A DNA stretch of 44,385 nt from contig NZ_JAHZAA010000006.1 in assembly GCF_019424165.1 (NCBI RefSeq), forward strand, positions 1 to 44,385, in the 5' to 3' direction. The position numbers and the translations under genes were made by a program. The notes under the pieces are model-generated. The model saw nothing but the letters and a program-made list of their open reading frames with translations, did not search any database and was not told the DNA's origin. Source of the stretch: Desulfovibrio sp. (GTDB taxonomy: Bacteria; Desulfobacterota; Desulfovibrionia; Desulfovibrionales; Desulfovibrionaceae). Shown here one piece after another: positions 1-7,414 of this stretch. Every line of letters begins with the position of its first letter. Position 1 is the first letter of the stretch.

Positions 1-1
1 C

Positions 2-1588
2 AAGGTGTACGCTGACAGGTCTGTTGCCACCGTCAATGCCGAAACTGGCGGCCACAACACACTGACGGCCTCATCTGACGGCGCCATCACCATTACGACC
101 GCAGCCGCAACCGGCAGCGAGCGGGACCCGTATTCAACCAGCATCAACGACACGGCTTCCGTCAGGGCTGACGGCGCAGGCAGCCACAACACCCTGTCCG
201 CAGGTGAAATTTCCATCGACAATCAGTGCGGCAAGGGGCTTGCCGCCACAGACGGCGGCGTGAATACGCTTGAATCCGCTCAGGGATCGCCCCTGACCGT
301 GACCATCACGGCATCGGCCGATACCGCTGAAAAGGCCATTGCCATGTGGGCCAGCGGGGGCGGCTCTGTAAACTACATCACCGGCCATTCCCAGGCAGGC
401 GGCACGGGCGACAGCATCACCCTGACCGCCAATAACGGTCAGGGGACCGCCATGCAGACCGAAAACGGCGGTAGAAACATCATCACCACCGGTGCGGGCG
501 ACGACAGGGTGTTCATTAACGGGAACATTGTCGGCGATGGCAATGAAATCAACCTGGGCGGCGGCAGCAATGTCCTCACCATCAACGGAATGGTGCAGCC
601 CGGCAGCCTGAATGTCATTGCTACTGGCGGAACCTACACCTTGATACTGCAAGCCGCTGACACACAAGGCTTTATCGCGCAATATGGTGGATGGCTCGAT
701 GCCGTCCGCGCCAGCTTCCTTTTTTCCGGTGGCCTGGAGGCCATCAATTTTGAAGGACTGAGCGGCTCGAACCTGGCGGAATTCCTGGATGTGTTTAATG
801 ACGTTCTCTGGTACCTGAAGGATAAGCTTGTCGACATTCAGCCGCCGGAGCTTGTCACCCAGTTGCATGACCCCGCCGCGCCCTTTGCCGCGCCTTTGGC
901 CGCAGCGCTTGTGGAAACCGGCGCAGATCACCACACACAGGGCGTGCAGCATGCTGACGGGGAGGATGCCGCGCAAAATTCGGCGCAGGACCCGACGCTG
1001 GCCGCTCACCACGGCCCGGCCCTTCTGACGGATGACGGGCTGAATACCGGCTTCAATACGCAGGCGGACAATACCGGGGCGCATATGAATGTTCCTGGGC
1101 CTGACGCCACAGCACAAACGGGCTTTGCCGATGAAGAGGAACAGATTCAGCCGATTTTCGCCTTCCTGGATGATCATGCCGCGGACATGCCCGCAGGCGT
1201 AGCCTTTGAAGAAGGTGATGACGCCCTGCATAACGGCTATCTCGGCAATGAAGGGGAAAACAGCGGCGATTTTGCCGTGCTCCATGCCCCCATCACCCTG
1301 ACTTACGGCGATGAAAGCCTCGACAACCTGTTCGCGGCCACGAGCGGGCAAGACCCAGAAAAAAGCGGGGCGGATATTGCAGAGGGTGAATTGCATGGCA
1401 TGGGCCTGACGGACATGAACGCGGCTCCTGACCAGAGCCTCATCACCGGGCCTGCGGCAGCCAACGGCCCTGCCGCCGCTGCTGAGGGCGTTGCCGCCGC
1501 AGTCAGCGAAGTCAGCGCTATTCCCAGCGTAATGGACTCCTGCCAGGAGGCCACGGACAGCGCCGCAAGAGAAATGACAACCTGCTAG
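2..1588 (+). CDS. C-terminal part of a large repeat-rich surface/adhesin-like protein (5' end outside window)
   Basis: The frame is open to the left edge, so the true start lies upstream; the first GTG at 5 is only an internal Val codon. Counting from that Val, residues 10-165 hold five degenerate repeats centred on GG-x-N-(T/I)-(L/I), with the Asn at about 18, 62, 87, 123 and 158, each followed by a short beta-prone Thr/Ile stretch. They run into an RTX-like GAGDDR motif (163-168) and the glycine/Asn-rich stretch NLGGGSNVLTI. The second half (about 280-527) is acidic, Ala/Gly-rich and probably disordered. The pattern resembles secreted beta-roll or beta-helix adhesins, which are often type I secretion substrates; a secretion signal near LDNLFAA is only a guess. 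Two Cys in the last 16 residues are unusual for such a protein. The exact family is not recognised. Confidence 0.65.
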   Translation, partial: KVYADRSVATVNAETGGHNTLTASSDGAITITTAAATGSERDPYSTSINDTASVRADGAGSHNTLSAGEISIDNQCGKGLAATDGGVNTLESAQGSPLTVTITASADTAEKAIAMWASGGGSVNYITGHSQAGGTGDSITLTANNGQGTAMQTENGGRNIITTGAGDDRVFINGNIVGDGNEINLGGGSNVLTINGMVQPGSLNVIATGGTYTLILQAADTQGFIAQYGGWLDAVRASFLFSGGLEAINFEGLSGSNLAEFLDVFNDVLWYLKDKLVDIQPPELVTQLHDPAAPFAAPLAAALVETGADHHTQGVQHADGEDAAQNSAQDPTLAAHHGPALLTDDGLNTGFNTQADNTGAHMNVPGPDATAQTGFADEEEQIQPIFAFLDDHAADMPAGVAFEEGDDALHNGYLGNEGENSGDFAVLHAPITLTYGDESLDNLFAATSGQDPEKSGADIAEGELHGMGLTDMNAAPDQSLITGPAAANGPAAAAEGVAAAVSEVSAIPSVMDSCQEATDSAAREMTTC

Positions 1589-1602
1589 GCAAATACCTAT
1601 AA

Positions 1603-1678
1603 AGGCTGTTCACTCTTTTCCGATCCATAACGCCGCTGCGGCGCCAACAGATCAGGTAATGAAAAGAGTGAACAGCCT
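1603..1678. repeat. 18-bp perfect inverted repeat with inner hairpin
   Basis: Arms 1603-1620 and 1661-1678 are perfect reverse complements (18 bp). The 40-base loop contains a second perfect hairpin, CGCCGC-T-GCGGCG. It begins 14 bases after the stop of the surface-protein gene. It may act as its transcription terminator or as an mRNA 3' stabiliser, although no good T-run follows on the plus strand. Confidence 0.7.
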
Positions 1679-1744
1679 GAAAAATATCTGTAAAAAGCGT
1701 ACGGCCGGGCAGTGGGTGCCTGCCTGTATGCGTTGCCTGAACAG

Positions 1745-1792
1745 CCAGCCGCCTGAAATCCGGGATACGAAAACCGGGGTTCAGGCGGCTGG
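1745..1792. repeat. 13-bp inverted repeat in convergent intergenic region
   Basis: Arms 1745-1757 and 1780-1792 are perfect reverse complements, and the loop contains a CCGG/CCGG pairing. It lies between the convergent surface-protein and purC-like genes. No clear poly-T follows on either strand, so its role is uncertain. Confidence 0.6.
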
Positions 1793-1797
1793 AGCAG

Positions 1798-1819
1798 TAA
1801 AAAAGCCTCAGGCAGGCTT
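1798..1819 (-). terminator. Rho-independent terminator of the purC-like gene
   Basis: On the minus strand a 6-bp stem AAGCCT/AGGCTT with a 5-base loop is followed by a T-run (A's at 1799-1804 on the plus strand). It lies 35 bases downstream of the purC-like stop codon. Confidence 0.75.
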
Positions 1820-1853
1820 GCCGGAAGGCATCCCGTACCTTACGCAAGCCAGC

Positions 1854-2558
1854 TTAACGACGAAAGCGCTCTGCCAGCTCTATGCCCGAAACACGTTTTT
1901 TGGTCTTCATGTCAAAGGCCCTGCAGCAACCGGGCGAAACTTCGTCAATCAGCATGGGCGCGCCCTTGGCATCAAGCGCCCATTCAATCTTGATATCCCA
2001 GAGATCCAGGTCCCGCGCCGCAAACATGGCGTGTATGGCCTGCATGGCTTTTGCGTTGCTGTCCAGAAGGGCATTCATGGTCCGGGCATCCACAACCCCC
2101 AGAGCCACAAGGGCGGAAGGGACAATAAGCGGATCGCCGGCGGCATCATCCTTGAGGGTTATTTCAAACACGGGATCGGCAAAACGCATGCCGTCATGCA
2201 CGCCCGGCACCATGCCGTACCGGCGCAAAAAGCTTCCTGTGCAAACCCAGCGGGCAATCCACTCAATGCCGGGATTGAACATGGTTCCCCTGCGCACATC
2301 CATTGACAGTGACGGCAGATCGTATGCGATCATATGCGTGAAGACGCCGTTTTTTTCAGCCAGTTCTTCAAATATGGCCGAAGCCATGAGCAGACAGGCC
2401 TCTCCCTGCCCGGGCGCGGTGCTTTCCGCCACCGTATTTCCGCCGGGATCGATTTCTCCCGCAGCATTTTTTGTCACCCGGTCTGAGAAAATCAAACGCA
2501 AACCGTCTTCGCCGTTGTCATACACGTCTTTGGTTTTGCCACGGTACACCAGGTTCAT
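1854..2558 (-). CDS. purC: SAICAR synthetase family protein (PurC-like), divergent
   Basis: The 234-residue protein has the SAICAR synthetase layout from end to end. An N-terminal nucleotide loop GKTKDVY (7-13) is followed by a short beta domain, the ARWVCTGSFLRRYG segment that aligns with VVRNRAAGSLVKRLG of E. coli PurC, and a C-terminal KIEWA...LIDEVSPGCCRAFD block. PurC joins CAIR and aspartate with ATP in purine synthesis. Several usually conserved positions differ: the SPD Asp is Gly210, RNRAAGS is RWVCTGS, and KxEFG is KIEWA. It may be a true but divergent PurC or a paralogue with another substrate. It stands alone, with a GGAGAG ribosome site 6 bases before the ATG and its own terminator downstream. 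The family is clear; the exact activity is less certain. Confidence 0.8.
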   Translation of the reverse strand: MNLVYRGKTKDVYDNGEDGLRLIFSDRVTKNAAGEIDPGGNTVAESTAPGQGEACLLMASAIFEELAEKNGVFTHMIAYDLPSLSMDVRRGTMFNPGIEWIARWVCTGSFLRRYGMVPGVHDGMRFADPVFEITLKDDAAGDPLIVPSALVALGVVDARTMNALLDSNAKAMQAIHAMFAARDLDLWDIKIEWALDAKGAPMLIDEVSPGCCRAFDMKTKKRVSGIELAERFRR

Positions 2559-2866
2559 GCTCTACTCTCCATTTTTATGGCGTGGTTTCTTTATGTAAAC
2601 TGCGCAGGCACAAAGGCGGCGCTCCCCCCACCAAAAATTCTGGCGGGCCGGTTTGCGCGGCAACCCAGGCCTTGCTGAAAATTTGCAGGCATGCACTCCC
2701 TGGCGCGATTTCCTGCCGTATACGCGAAAGTGATGCTGCCCAATTACAAATTTTTCCGCAAGTTCTTCCTGAAGCACAGGGCATTCCGGCGCGGGCAGCG
2801 GGCTTGCCCCGGAACGGCATTGCCGCCTGCCTGCGCACATCCCCTGTTACAACAGCAATAATCAGC

Positions 2867-2892
2867 ACCACCCGCATGGCAGGTGGTTTTTT
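2867..2892 (+). terminator. Small hairpin followed by T6 on the plus strand
   Basis: A 6-bp stem ACCACC (2867-2872)/GGTGGT (2882-2887) with a 9-base loop is followed by a run of T's to 2892. It reads as a terminator on the plus strand although no plus-strand gene precedes it; an unrecognised small RNA starting after about 2580 is conceivable. Confidence 0.45.
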
Positions 2893-2929
2893 GTTTAGCG
2901 CGCTGCCGCGCCCGACGGATCAGGCCCAT

Positions 2930-2974
2930 AATCAAAAAACGCGCACCGGCAGTTCCGGTACGCGTTTTTTGATT
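2930..2974. terminator. Bidirectional Rho-independent terminator
   Basis: Arms 2930-2949 and 2955-2974 pair at 19 of 20 positions around a 5-base loop (CAGTT), with a GC-rich top and A6/T6 at the base on both strands. It probably ends the minus-strand operon that finishes at 3128. Confidence 0.88.
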
Positions 2975-3127
2975 ATATTGCAGCCATGTGAACAGGCAGT
3001 TGCGCCGTTTATTCGGTGTTTCATCACGCAGATGCACAGCGCATGATAGCTTTATGGCGAATATCCGCCCCACAGCCCCAGATTGCCCTGCACACGGTGC
3101 GCGGGCATCCCCGGCAGAAACAGGATA

Positions 3128-3451
3128 TTATTGCAAGGCCTGCCCTATGGACTGCTGGTAACCGTTCATGCGCTGCCGCTCAAGGCGGGAGCGTTGCAGA
3201 TCCTGCCGCAGGGCATCCCGCGCTCTGGTGGCAAGCCCTGTCAGATGCTCCTGCACACGGGCAAGCTCCACAAGATGCCCCCGGTACTCTTCGGCGCGGC
3301 CGTCTTCCAGCATATGCCAGGCCATGCTGGTGACCTCGTTGCGTTTTTCCGCAAGAATCACCGCTTGGTCATACGCCCCGTCTTCAAGAGCGTTCATTTC
3401 CTGCCGGGCGAGATCAAGGGCCTGATCCAGCAAACTGAGTCCCTGGGCCAT
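3128..3451 (-). CDS. Small helical protein, FlgN/FliT-like flagellar export chaperone (putative)
   Basis: The 107-residue protein is entirely helical in appearance: a leucine-rich heptad segment (LLDQALDLARQEMNALEDG), a central EKRNEV segment and a basic C-terminal helix ending YQQSIGQALQ. This pattern and size fit the FlgN/FliT class of flagellar type III chaperones, which hold hook-associated or filament-cap proteins in the cytoplasm, but the sequence class is weakly conserved. The ATG at 3451 is chosen because AAGGAG precedes it by 6 bases; an earlier in-frame start at 3481 would overlap the upstream gene and lacks a site. It lies 16 bases after the 201-residue gene and is presumably co-transcribed from the sigma-54 promoter at 4131-4146. 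Confidence 0.6.
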   Translation of the reverse strand: MAQGLSLLDQALDLARQEMNALEDGAYDQAVILAEKRNEVTSMAWHMLEDGRAEEYRGHLVELARVQEHLTGLATRARDALRQDLQRSRLERQRMNGYQQSIGQALQ

Positions 3452-3467
3452 AACAACTCCTTGCGCC

Positions 3468-4073
3468 CTACTGGGCGACACGCTGGATGATCTGCTGGCG
3501 CAGTTGTTCGCTTACTTCACGCCATTCGGCGCAGATGGGCAAAAATTCGTATTCCAGCAGGTCGGAAAGCAGAATCCAGTCTTCGTTTTCAAGGCCGTCG
3601 CTCATTTCAGAAATCAGGTTCGAGAGCTTTTCGGTCTTTTCAGCAAAGGCATCAGAATCGCCTTCGGCGTAGCGTCCGCGCAGGTCACCGAGCATATTCA
3701 TGAAATCACGGGTGACGTCCAGCAGGTCCTGCAAAAGTTCAAGAGCGTCCGTATCCGAGGCTTCGCGAAACAGGCGGGCAACCTGGCGGGCGCCGTGTTC
3801 CATCATCAGGGTGACCTTGCCCATTTCTCCGGCAATATCCACGGCCAGTTCGCTGTTGGGTACAGAGCGCACCTCAAGGCGCGAAATGGCGTCGCATGTG
3901 ATGTCTTCTGCCTGGTGCGGATAAATTTCCGAAAAGGCCTCGTCATTTACCAGAACGTCGGTAATCACGCGCCCTTCCATTTCTTCGTCCCGCATGATGC
4001 TGGTCAGCGCCTGCTCAAGGTTTTCAAAGGTGGATATGCTTTTGACGCTTTCATTACCATCAATGATTATCAT
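3468..4073 (-). CDS. Acidic helical protein of unknown function in flagellar-type cluster
   Basis: The 201-residue soluble acidic protein has no signal peptide or membrane segment. A mixed N-terminal part (1-100, beginning MIIIDGNESV) is followed by helices with heptads at about 100-195 (LLQDLLDVTRDFMNMLGDLRG and LSNLISEMSDGLENEDWILL), suggesting a coiled or helical-bundle domain. I do not recognise the family. The start is firm: AGGAGG lies 7 bases before the ATG. A sigma-54 promoter (TGGCAT-N5-TTGCT) lies 58 bases upstream, and the FlgN/FliT-like gene follows. A flagellar assembly or motility role is an inference from the promoter type and neighbours. Confidence 0.7.
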   Translation of the reverse strand: MIIIDGNESVKSISTFENLEQALTSIMRDEEMEGRVITDVLVNDEAFSEIYPHQAEDITCDAISRLEVRSVPNSELAVDIAGEMGKVTLMMEHGARQVARLFREASDTDALELLQDLLDVTRDFMNMLGDLRGRYAEGDSDAFAEKTEKLSNLISEMSDGLENEDWILLSDLLEYEFLPICAEWREVSEQLRQQIIQRVAQ

Positions 4074-4130
4074 AGTGTTCCTCCTGTCCCCACGGGGAAG
4101 AATTTGCCGCCATAAGGCTGCACCAGTTAA

Positions 4131-4146
4131 AGCAAACTGTATGCCA
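4131..4146 (-). promoter_or_regulatory. Sigma-54 (-24/-12) promoter
   Basis: On the minus strand the sequence reads TGGCAT-ACAGT-TTGCT, against the RpoN consensus TGGCAC-N5-TTGCW (one mismatch, correct spacing). It lies between the glycosyltransferase stop and the ATG at 4073, giving a predicted leader of about 45 bases. Confidence 0.75.
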
Positions 4147-4152
4147 TTTTAT

Positions 4153-5877
4153 TTATATACTGTTTTTCCATTCCATTAGAGCAGAGCGTAAACATTGTAT
4201 CAATTGCGTCAGGTCTGCCATATCACCGCCCCGCTGCTGCCGCAGCTCACGCCAGAATCCGCCCAGGGCGGTAAGCGCCGGGCTGGCGTCCAGCAGGCTT
4301 TGCAAGCGCTCGCAATTACGCAAAAAAAGCTGTCCGGCCATGGAGCTTTTACCCACCAGGCCCGCCTGCTCTTCCAGCAAGGCCAGCAATTGCAGCGCCT
4401 GGGACAGGGCGTCCCCCACGGCTGCCGCAAATGACGGGCTGAGGACCACTTTTGCCGGCATGGCGCAGCCCTGCCCGTCTGAAGGCACGCTCTCTCCCAG
4501 TTTGTCAAACATCTGACGCCACAAAAAACGCTGCGCATCAAGCCATTGGCTGCGGTCTTCACCGCCGTGGTCCGAAAGACAGCGCAAGGCGGCAAAGCCG
4601 CAACTGTCCGTTTCCGTCTGCCACACGCGGGCCTCACGGCCAATGCAGGACTCCCCTGCCTCAAGCGCCGCATCCCACCGCCCGGTTGCGAGCCAGCCAC
4701 AAACAAGGTCGCCCACGCCCTCGGGGCTGATCCGCCCGAGGCAGGCATGGCCGTGGGGGCAGGCGCGCCCGTAAGGGCAGGGGTGGCATGGCATGGCAGG
4801 CTCAAGGCAGCAGCAGCCCGGCAGATACGGCCCGGTATCCCAGGGTTGGGCCGTGGCCAGAAATATGGCAAGGCAAGGTACGGCCAGGCCTGCGGCCAGA
4901 TGCATCGTACCGGTGTCATTGGTGACAAGAAGGCGGCAATGGGCAAGCAGGCCCGCCAGTTGCGCGATATCGGTGCGCCCCACGGCAGTGATGCAGGGGC
5001 CGCGGGTTGCCCGCAGATACTCTTCGGCAAGGGGCTGTTCCGCCCGGCTGCCAAGCAACACAGGGCAAAGCCCTGCCTCGCGCCACAACCTGTCACCCAG
5101 GGCGGCAAAAGAGGCTGCGGGCCACTGCCTTTTTGCTTCGCTGGCTCCCAGTTGCAAAGCCACAAAGCCCTTACAGGACGCAGCAATACCTGCCCTCAGC
5201 GTACCTTCTTCCAGCAGGGCGCGGGCAAATTCCCGCGCCGCTTCGGGTGGTGGCTGCAAACCGGGCCTGCTGCCGGGTGTTGTGCTGCTTGCCGCAAGCC
5301 GTGCCTTTTCCGTACCTGTCATGGCGTTTGCCCCCACCATGCGGAACGTGTCCACAAGGTTGAAGGGCGTGTTCAAACGCCGCAGCACCGTTCCCGCAAG
5401 AAAGGAGGCCCAGGCGCCACCGCTGAAACCAAAGCCTTGGGCATCCATGCCGAATCCGGTAATCTCGCCGGGGCGCGGGGCCAAAAGGCGAGCGAGCAGA
5501 CGCGCGGGCAGCGTGGCTGTAAGATTGATAACCCGGGCGGCTGGCATGCTCCGCCGGATTTCATGCACAAGGGCCAGCAGCCGCAGAGCGGCCCGCCGCC
5601 AGTCGCCTTCCACATCCGCCATGATGCGCGCGCCGGGCAGGGGCCAGGCCATGTCCACATGTTGCAGCAACGGCAAGGCCGAAGCGAAGTTTTCCAGGCA
5701 GACAAGCCCCACACGCAATCCGGCGCGGCGCAGGTCGTGCACAAGCGCCTGGCTTTGCAGCAGGTCGCCAAAACGTGTCAGGTTGATGATGACAACATCA
5801 CCCCCGCCTGCCGGGCGTTCGCCGGGCGTGGGAGCATGTGGCTGCTGGATATGGGCGCGGGAAAGTTCTGTCTTCAT
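4153..5877 (-). CDS. Glycosyltransferase family 9 (heptosyltransferase-like) with C-terminal extension
   Basis: The 574-residue protein has the GT-B fold signature of ADP-heptose:LPS heptosyltransferases. The N-terminal Rossmann half starts with VVIINLTRFGDLLQSQALV (about 28-46). The C-terminal half has FVALQLGASEAKRQWP, and TNDTGTMHLAAGLAVP for sugar-nucleotide binding. A Cys-rich stretch (MPCHPCPYGRACPHGHACL, about 360-378) is of a type I recall in delta-proteobacterial GT9 proteins. About 190 helical residues follow the catalytic part and are unassigned. It lies 15 bases after the lysozyme-like gene and is followed by flagellar-type genes, so a flagellin or surface glycan acceptor is as plausible as LPS core. 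A similar heptosyltransferase-family gene lies near flagellar hook genes in D. vulgaris as I remember it; that is recall, not checked. Confidence 0.82.
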   Translation of the reverse strand: MKTELSRAHIQQPHAPTPGERPAGGGDVVIINLTRFGDLLQSQALVHDLRRAGLRVGLVCLENFASALPLLQHVDMAWPLPGARIMADVEGDWRRAALRLLALVHEIRRSMPAARVINLTATLPARLLARLLAPRPGEITGFGMDAQGFGFSGGAWASFLAGTVLRRLNTPFNLVDTFRMVGANAMTGTEKARLAASSTTPGSRPGLQPPPEAAREFARALLEEGTLRAGIAASCKGFVALQLGASEAKRQWPAASFAALGDRLWREAGLCPVLLGSRAEQPLAEEYLRATRGPCITAVGRTDIAQLAGLLAHCRLLVTNDTGTMHLAAGLAVPCLAIFLATAQPWDTGPYLPGCCCLEPAMPCHPCPYGRACPHGHACLGRISPEGVGDLVCGWLATGRWDAALEAGESCIGREARVWQTETDSCGFAALRCLSDHGGEDRSQWLDAQRFLWRQMFDKLGESVPSDGQGCAMPAKVVLSPSFAAAVGDALSQALQLLALLEEQAGLVGKSSMAGQLFLRNCERLQSLLDASPALTALGGFWRELRQQRGGDMADLTQLIQCLRSALMEWKNSI

Positions 5878-5892
5878 GAGAGATCAGGGCCG

Positions 5893-7068
5893 TCAGGCCA
5901 GGTTGGCCTTGTGTCCGCCATCCAGAAGATTGAGGGCCAGGGTGCGTTCCTGACGAAAACGGTTTTGCACAGCGGCCTGCACCTCGCTGGTGGACGAGCC
6001 GAACTGGCCGGACCGCACCTTGTATACATTGGTGATAAGTCTGCGCTCATAGGCCGGGTCGCCGGGGTCGCCGCTCATGGCTTCAGCGCGGGCAAAAATG
6101 CGCGTGGCGCCTGTGGGGCCATGCTGCACGGATGTGCTCCAGATAACCTCGCGCATGGCAGGCGACAGGCTGTCCGCCTCCAGAGAGGTCCGCTGGCTTA
6201 TGCCTTCCACAGCAGGCTTGTAATGGCTTTCGCGCACATAGGCTTCCTGCAGCGCTTCAAAGCGCTCCGGCTGCTCATCGGCAATGGCGCGCCACATGTC
6301 GGGCATGGCTCCCTTGCGGCTGCCCGTATTGCCTGGCCCCGCCGAGCGCAGTCTTTTGGAAATGTCCGGGGCTTCACCGTCCAGAAATGCAAGAAAATCA
6401 TTAAGGCTGCCCGCGCGTGACGATACCTGGTACTTGCCGTACGAGGTTCCGCCGTTACGGTCGTAGCCTATGGCCGCTATGCCGTCGCGGCCGGATTCAA
6501 ACCGGGCGGAAAGCTTGCCCAGCTCCATCTCGGCTGCATCCGGCTGCCGCCGCTTTTGCCGTGCCTTGTCCTGCCCCGGAGCCGCAGAACGACCATGAAT
6601 GAAGTCTCCGCCGTTCAGACCGCCAAGCCGTTCGCCCACAGTGCTGGCGAGCGAGTGCAACTGGCGCGCCGCCCCCATGCTGCGGGCCAGATCAAGGGTA
6701 GAGCCATTGCCGGAAACACTTTGCATAAGACCTTCAATAGCCTGTGTCTGACGCAGATCAGCCTGGGCCTTGCCAAAGACCTGAGCGCGCATGAGGTCGC
6801 TGGGGCTGCGCCCCGCAAGCACGAGATTACGCGCGGGGGCCTGCATGCCCGCAAGTTCCGCTGGGCGCACCTGAGCCGAAAGTTCCTGGCCGCTCATGGC
6901 CTGCGCGGACTGCGGCAGCGGGGCAGCCCCTTCAGCCTGACGCGCCTGCCCCTGCATAACAGCGGCAAAGCTGGCTCCGCCCGCCGCCGGCACGGCGCGG
7001 CGCTGGCCGGCAGGCTGCCCTTGCTGGGCCTCGCTGGGGGGACGTATAAGAAAATTGGAAAGCGCCAT
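5893..7068 (-). CDS. Lysozyme-like (muramidase-type) protein without signal peptide, sigma-54 controlled
   Basis: The 391-residue protein starts at the ATG at 7068, preceded by AGGAGG 6 bases upstream; a longer frame to 7221 lacks a site and would run over the promoter. Residues 1-190 are low-complexity, Gln/Ala-rich and probably disordered. Residues about 195-385 carry KLSARFESGRDGIAAIGYD followed by GGTSYGKYQ, a pattern of lysozyme-fold proteins linked to VgrG-like or peptidoglycan-binding proteins, with the Glu of RFESG as probable catalytic residue. No Sec signal or lipobox is present. First gene of a minus-strand operon with the GT9 gene, behind a near-perfect sigma-54 promoter. A role as a peptidoglycan-opening enzyme for flagellar rod assembly, exported by the flagellar apparatus, would fit. 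This is an inference. Confidence 0.65.
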   Translation of the reverse strand: MALSNFLIRPPSEAQQGQPAGQRRAVPAAGGASFAAVMQGQARQAEGAAPLPQSAQAMSGQELSAQVRPAELAGMQAPARNLVLAGRSPSDLMRAQVFGKAQADLRQTQAIEGLMQSVSGNGSTLDLARSMGAARQLHSLASTVGERLGGLNGGDFIHGRSAAPGQDKARQKRRQPDAAEMELGKLSARFESGRDGIAAIGYDRNGGTSYGKYQVSSRAGSLNDFLAFLDGEAPDISKRLRSAGPGNTGSRKGAMPDMWRAIADEQPERFEALQEAYVRESHYKPAVEGISQRTSLEADSLSPAMREVIWSTSVQHGPTGATRIFARAEAMSGDPGDPAYERRLITNVYKVRSGQFGSSTSEVQAAVQNRFRQERTLALNLLDGGHKANLA

Positions 7069-7112
7069 GTGTTCCTCCTGAGCGGCTGATCTGATACCGC
7101 GCAGGAAGGACA

Positions 7113-7127
7113 GCAAGTACAGTGCCA
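7113..7127 (-). promoter_or_regulatory. Sigma-54 (-24/-12) promoter
   Basis: On the minus strand the sequence reads TGGCAC-TGTAC-TTGC, an exact match to the RpoN consensus TGGCAC-N5-TTGC. Predicted initiation is near 7101, giving a leader of about 33 bases before the lysozyme-like gene. The rest of 7128-7414 shows no gene. Confidence 0.88.
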
Positions 7128-7414
7128 AGACGCTAAAGCCAAGGCATTGCAACGAGTTGAATCCGCAGCAATGCCGCGGCTGCGCCACGTGGGCGAAAGA
7201 ACCACGCAATACGGCAGGCAACGCGCCAGAATGCCGACACGCTACGGGTAAAAGCAGGTTTCACGCGGGCAACACGGCGGCCCCAATGGAAATGAAAGTG
7301 TTGCAAGCCTTATATGCCCCGGCAATACGGGCAGAAACGCAGCGCACGCCTGCATACGCGACAAGCAAGGGGCCGCCCCCTGTGGGGAACATATGGGAGG
7401 GAAGGAAAAAGACG

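Larger units (their letters stand above)
2559..3127. other. 569-base intergenic region with terminators, no convincing gene
   Basis: It lies upstream of the purC-like gene and downstream of the flagellar-type minus-strand genes. Apart from two hairpins (2867-2892 and 2930-2974) nothing is supported. The open frames on both strands here are short, Arg/Pro-rich and look like chance readings of GC-rich DNA. Confidence 0.6.

Noticed and set aside
134..1396. 420-codon frame on the minus strand inside the surface-protein gene
   Set aside because: No ribosome site or family features; the plus-strand frame has repeats and domain order, so the minus frame is a codon-bias shadow.
2575..2877. 100-codon minus-strand frame starting MRVVLIIAVVTG
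   Set aside because: Only the first ten residues look gene-like; the rest is Arg/Pro/Ala-rich, and it begins inside a small hairpin without a ribosome site.
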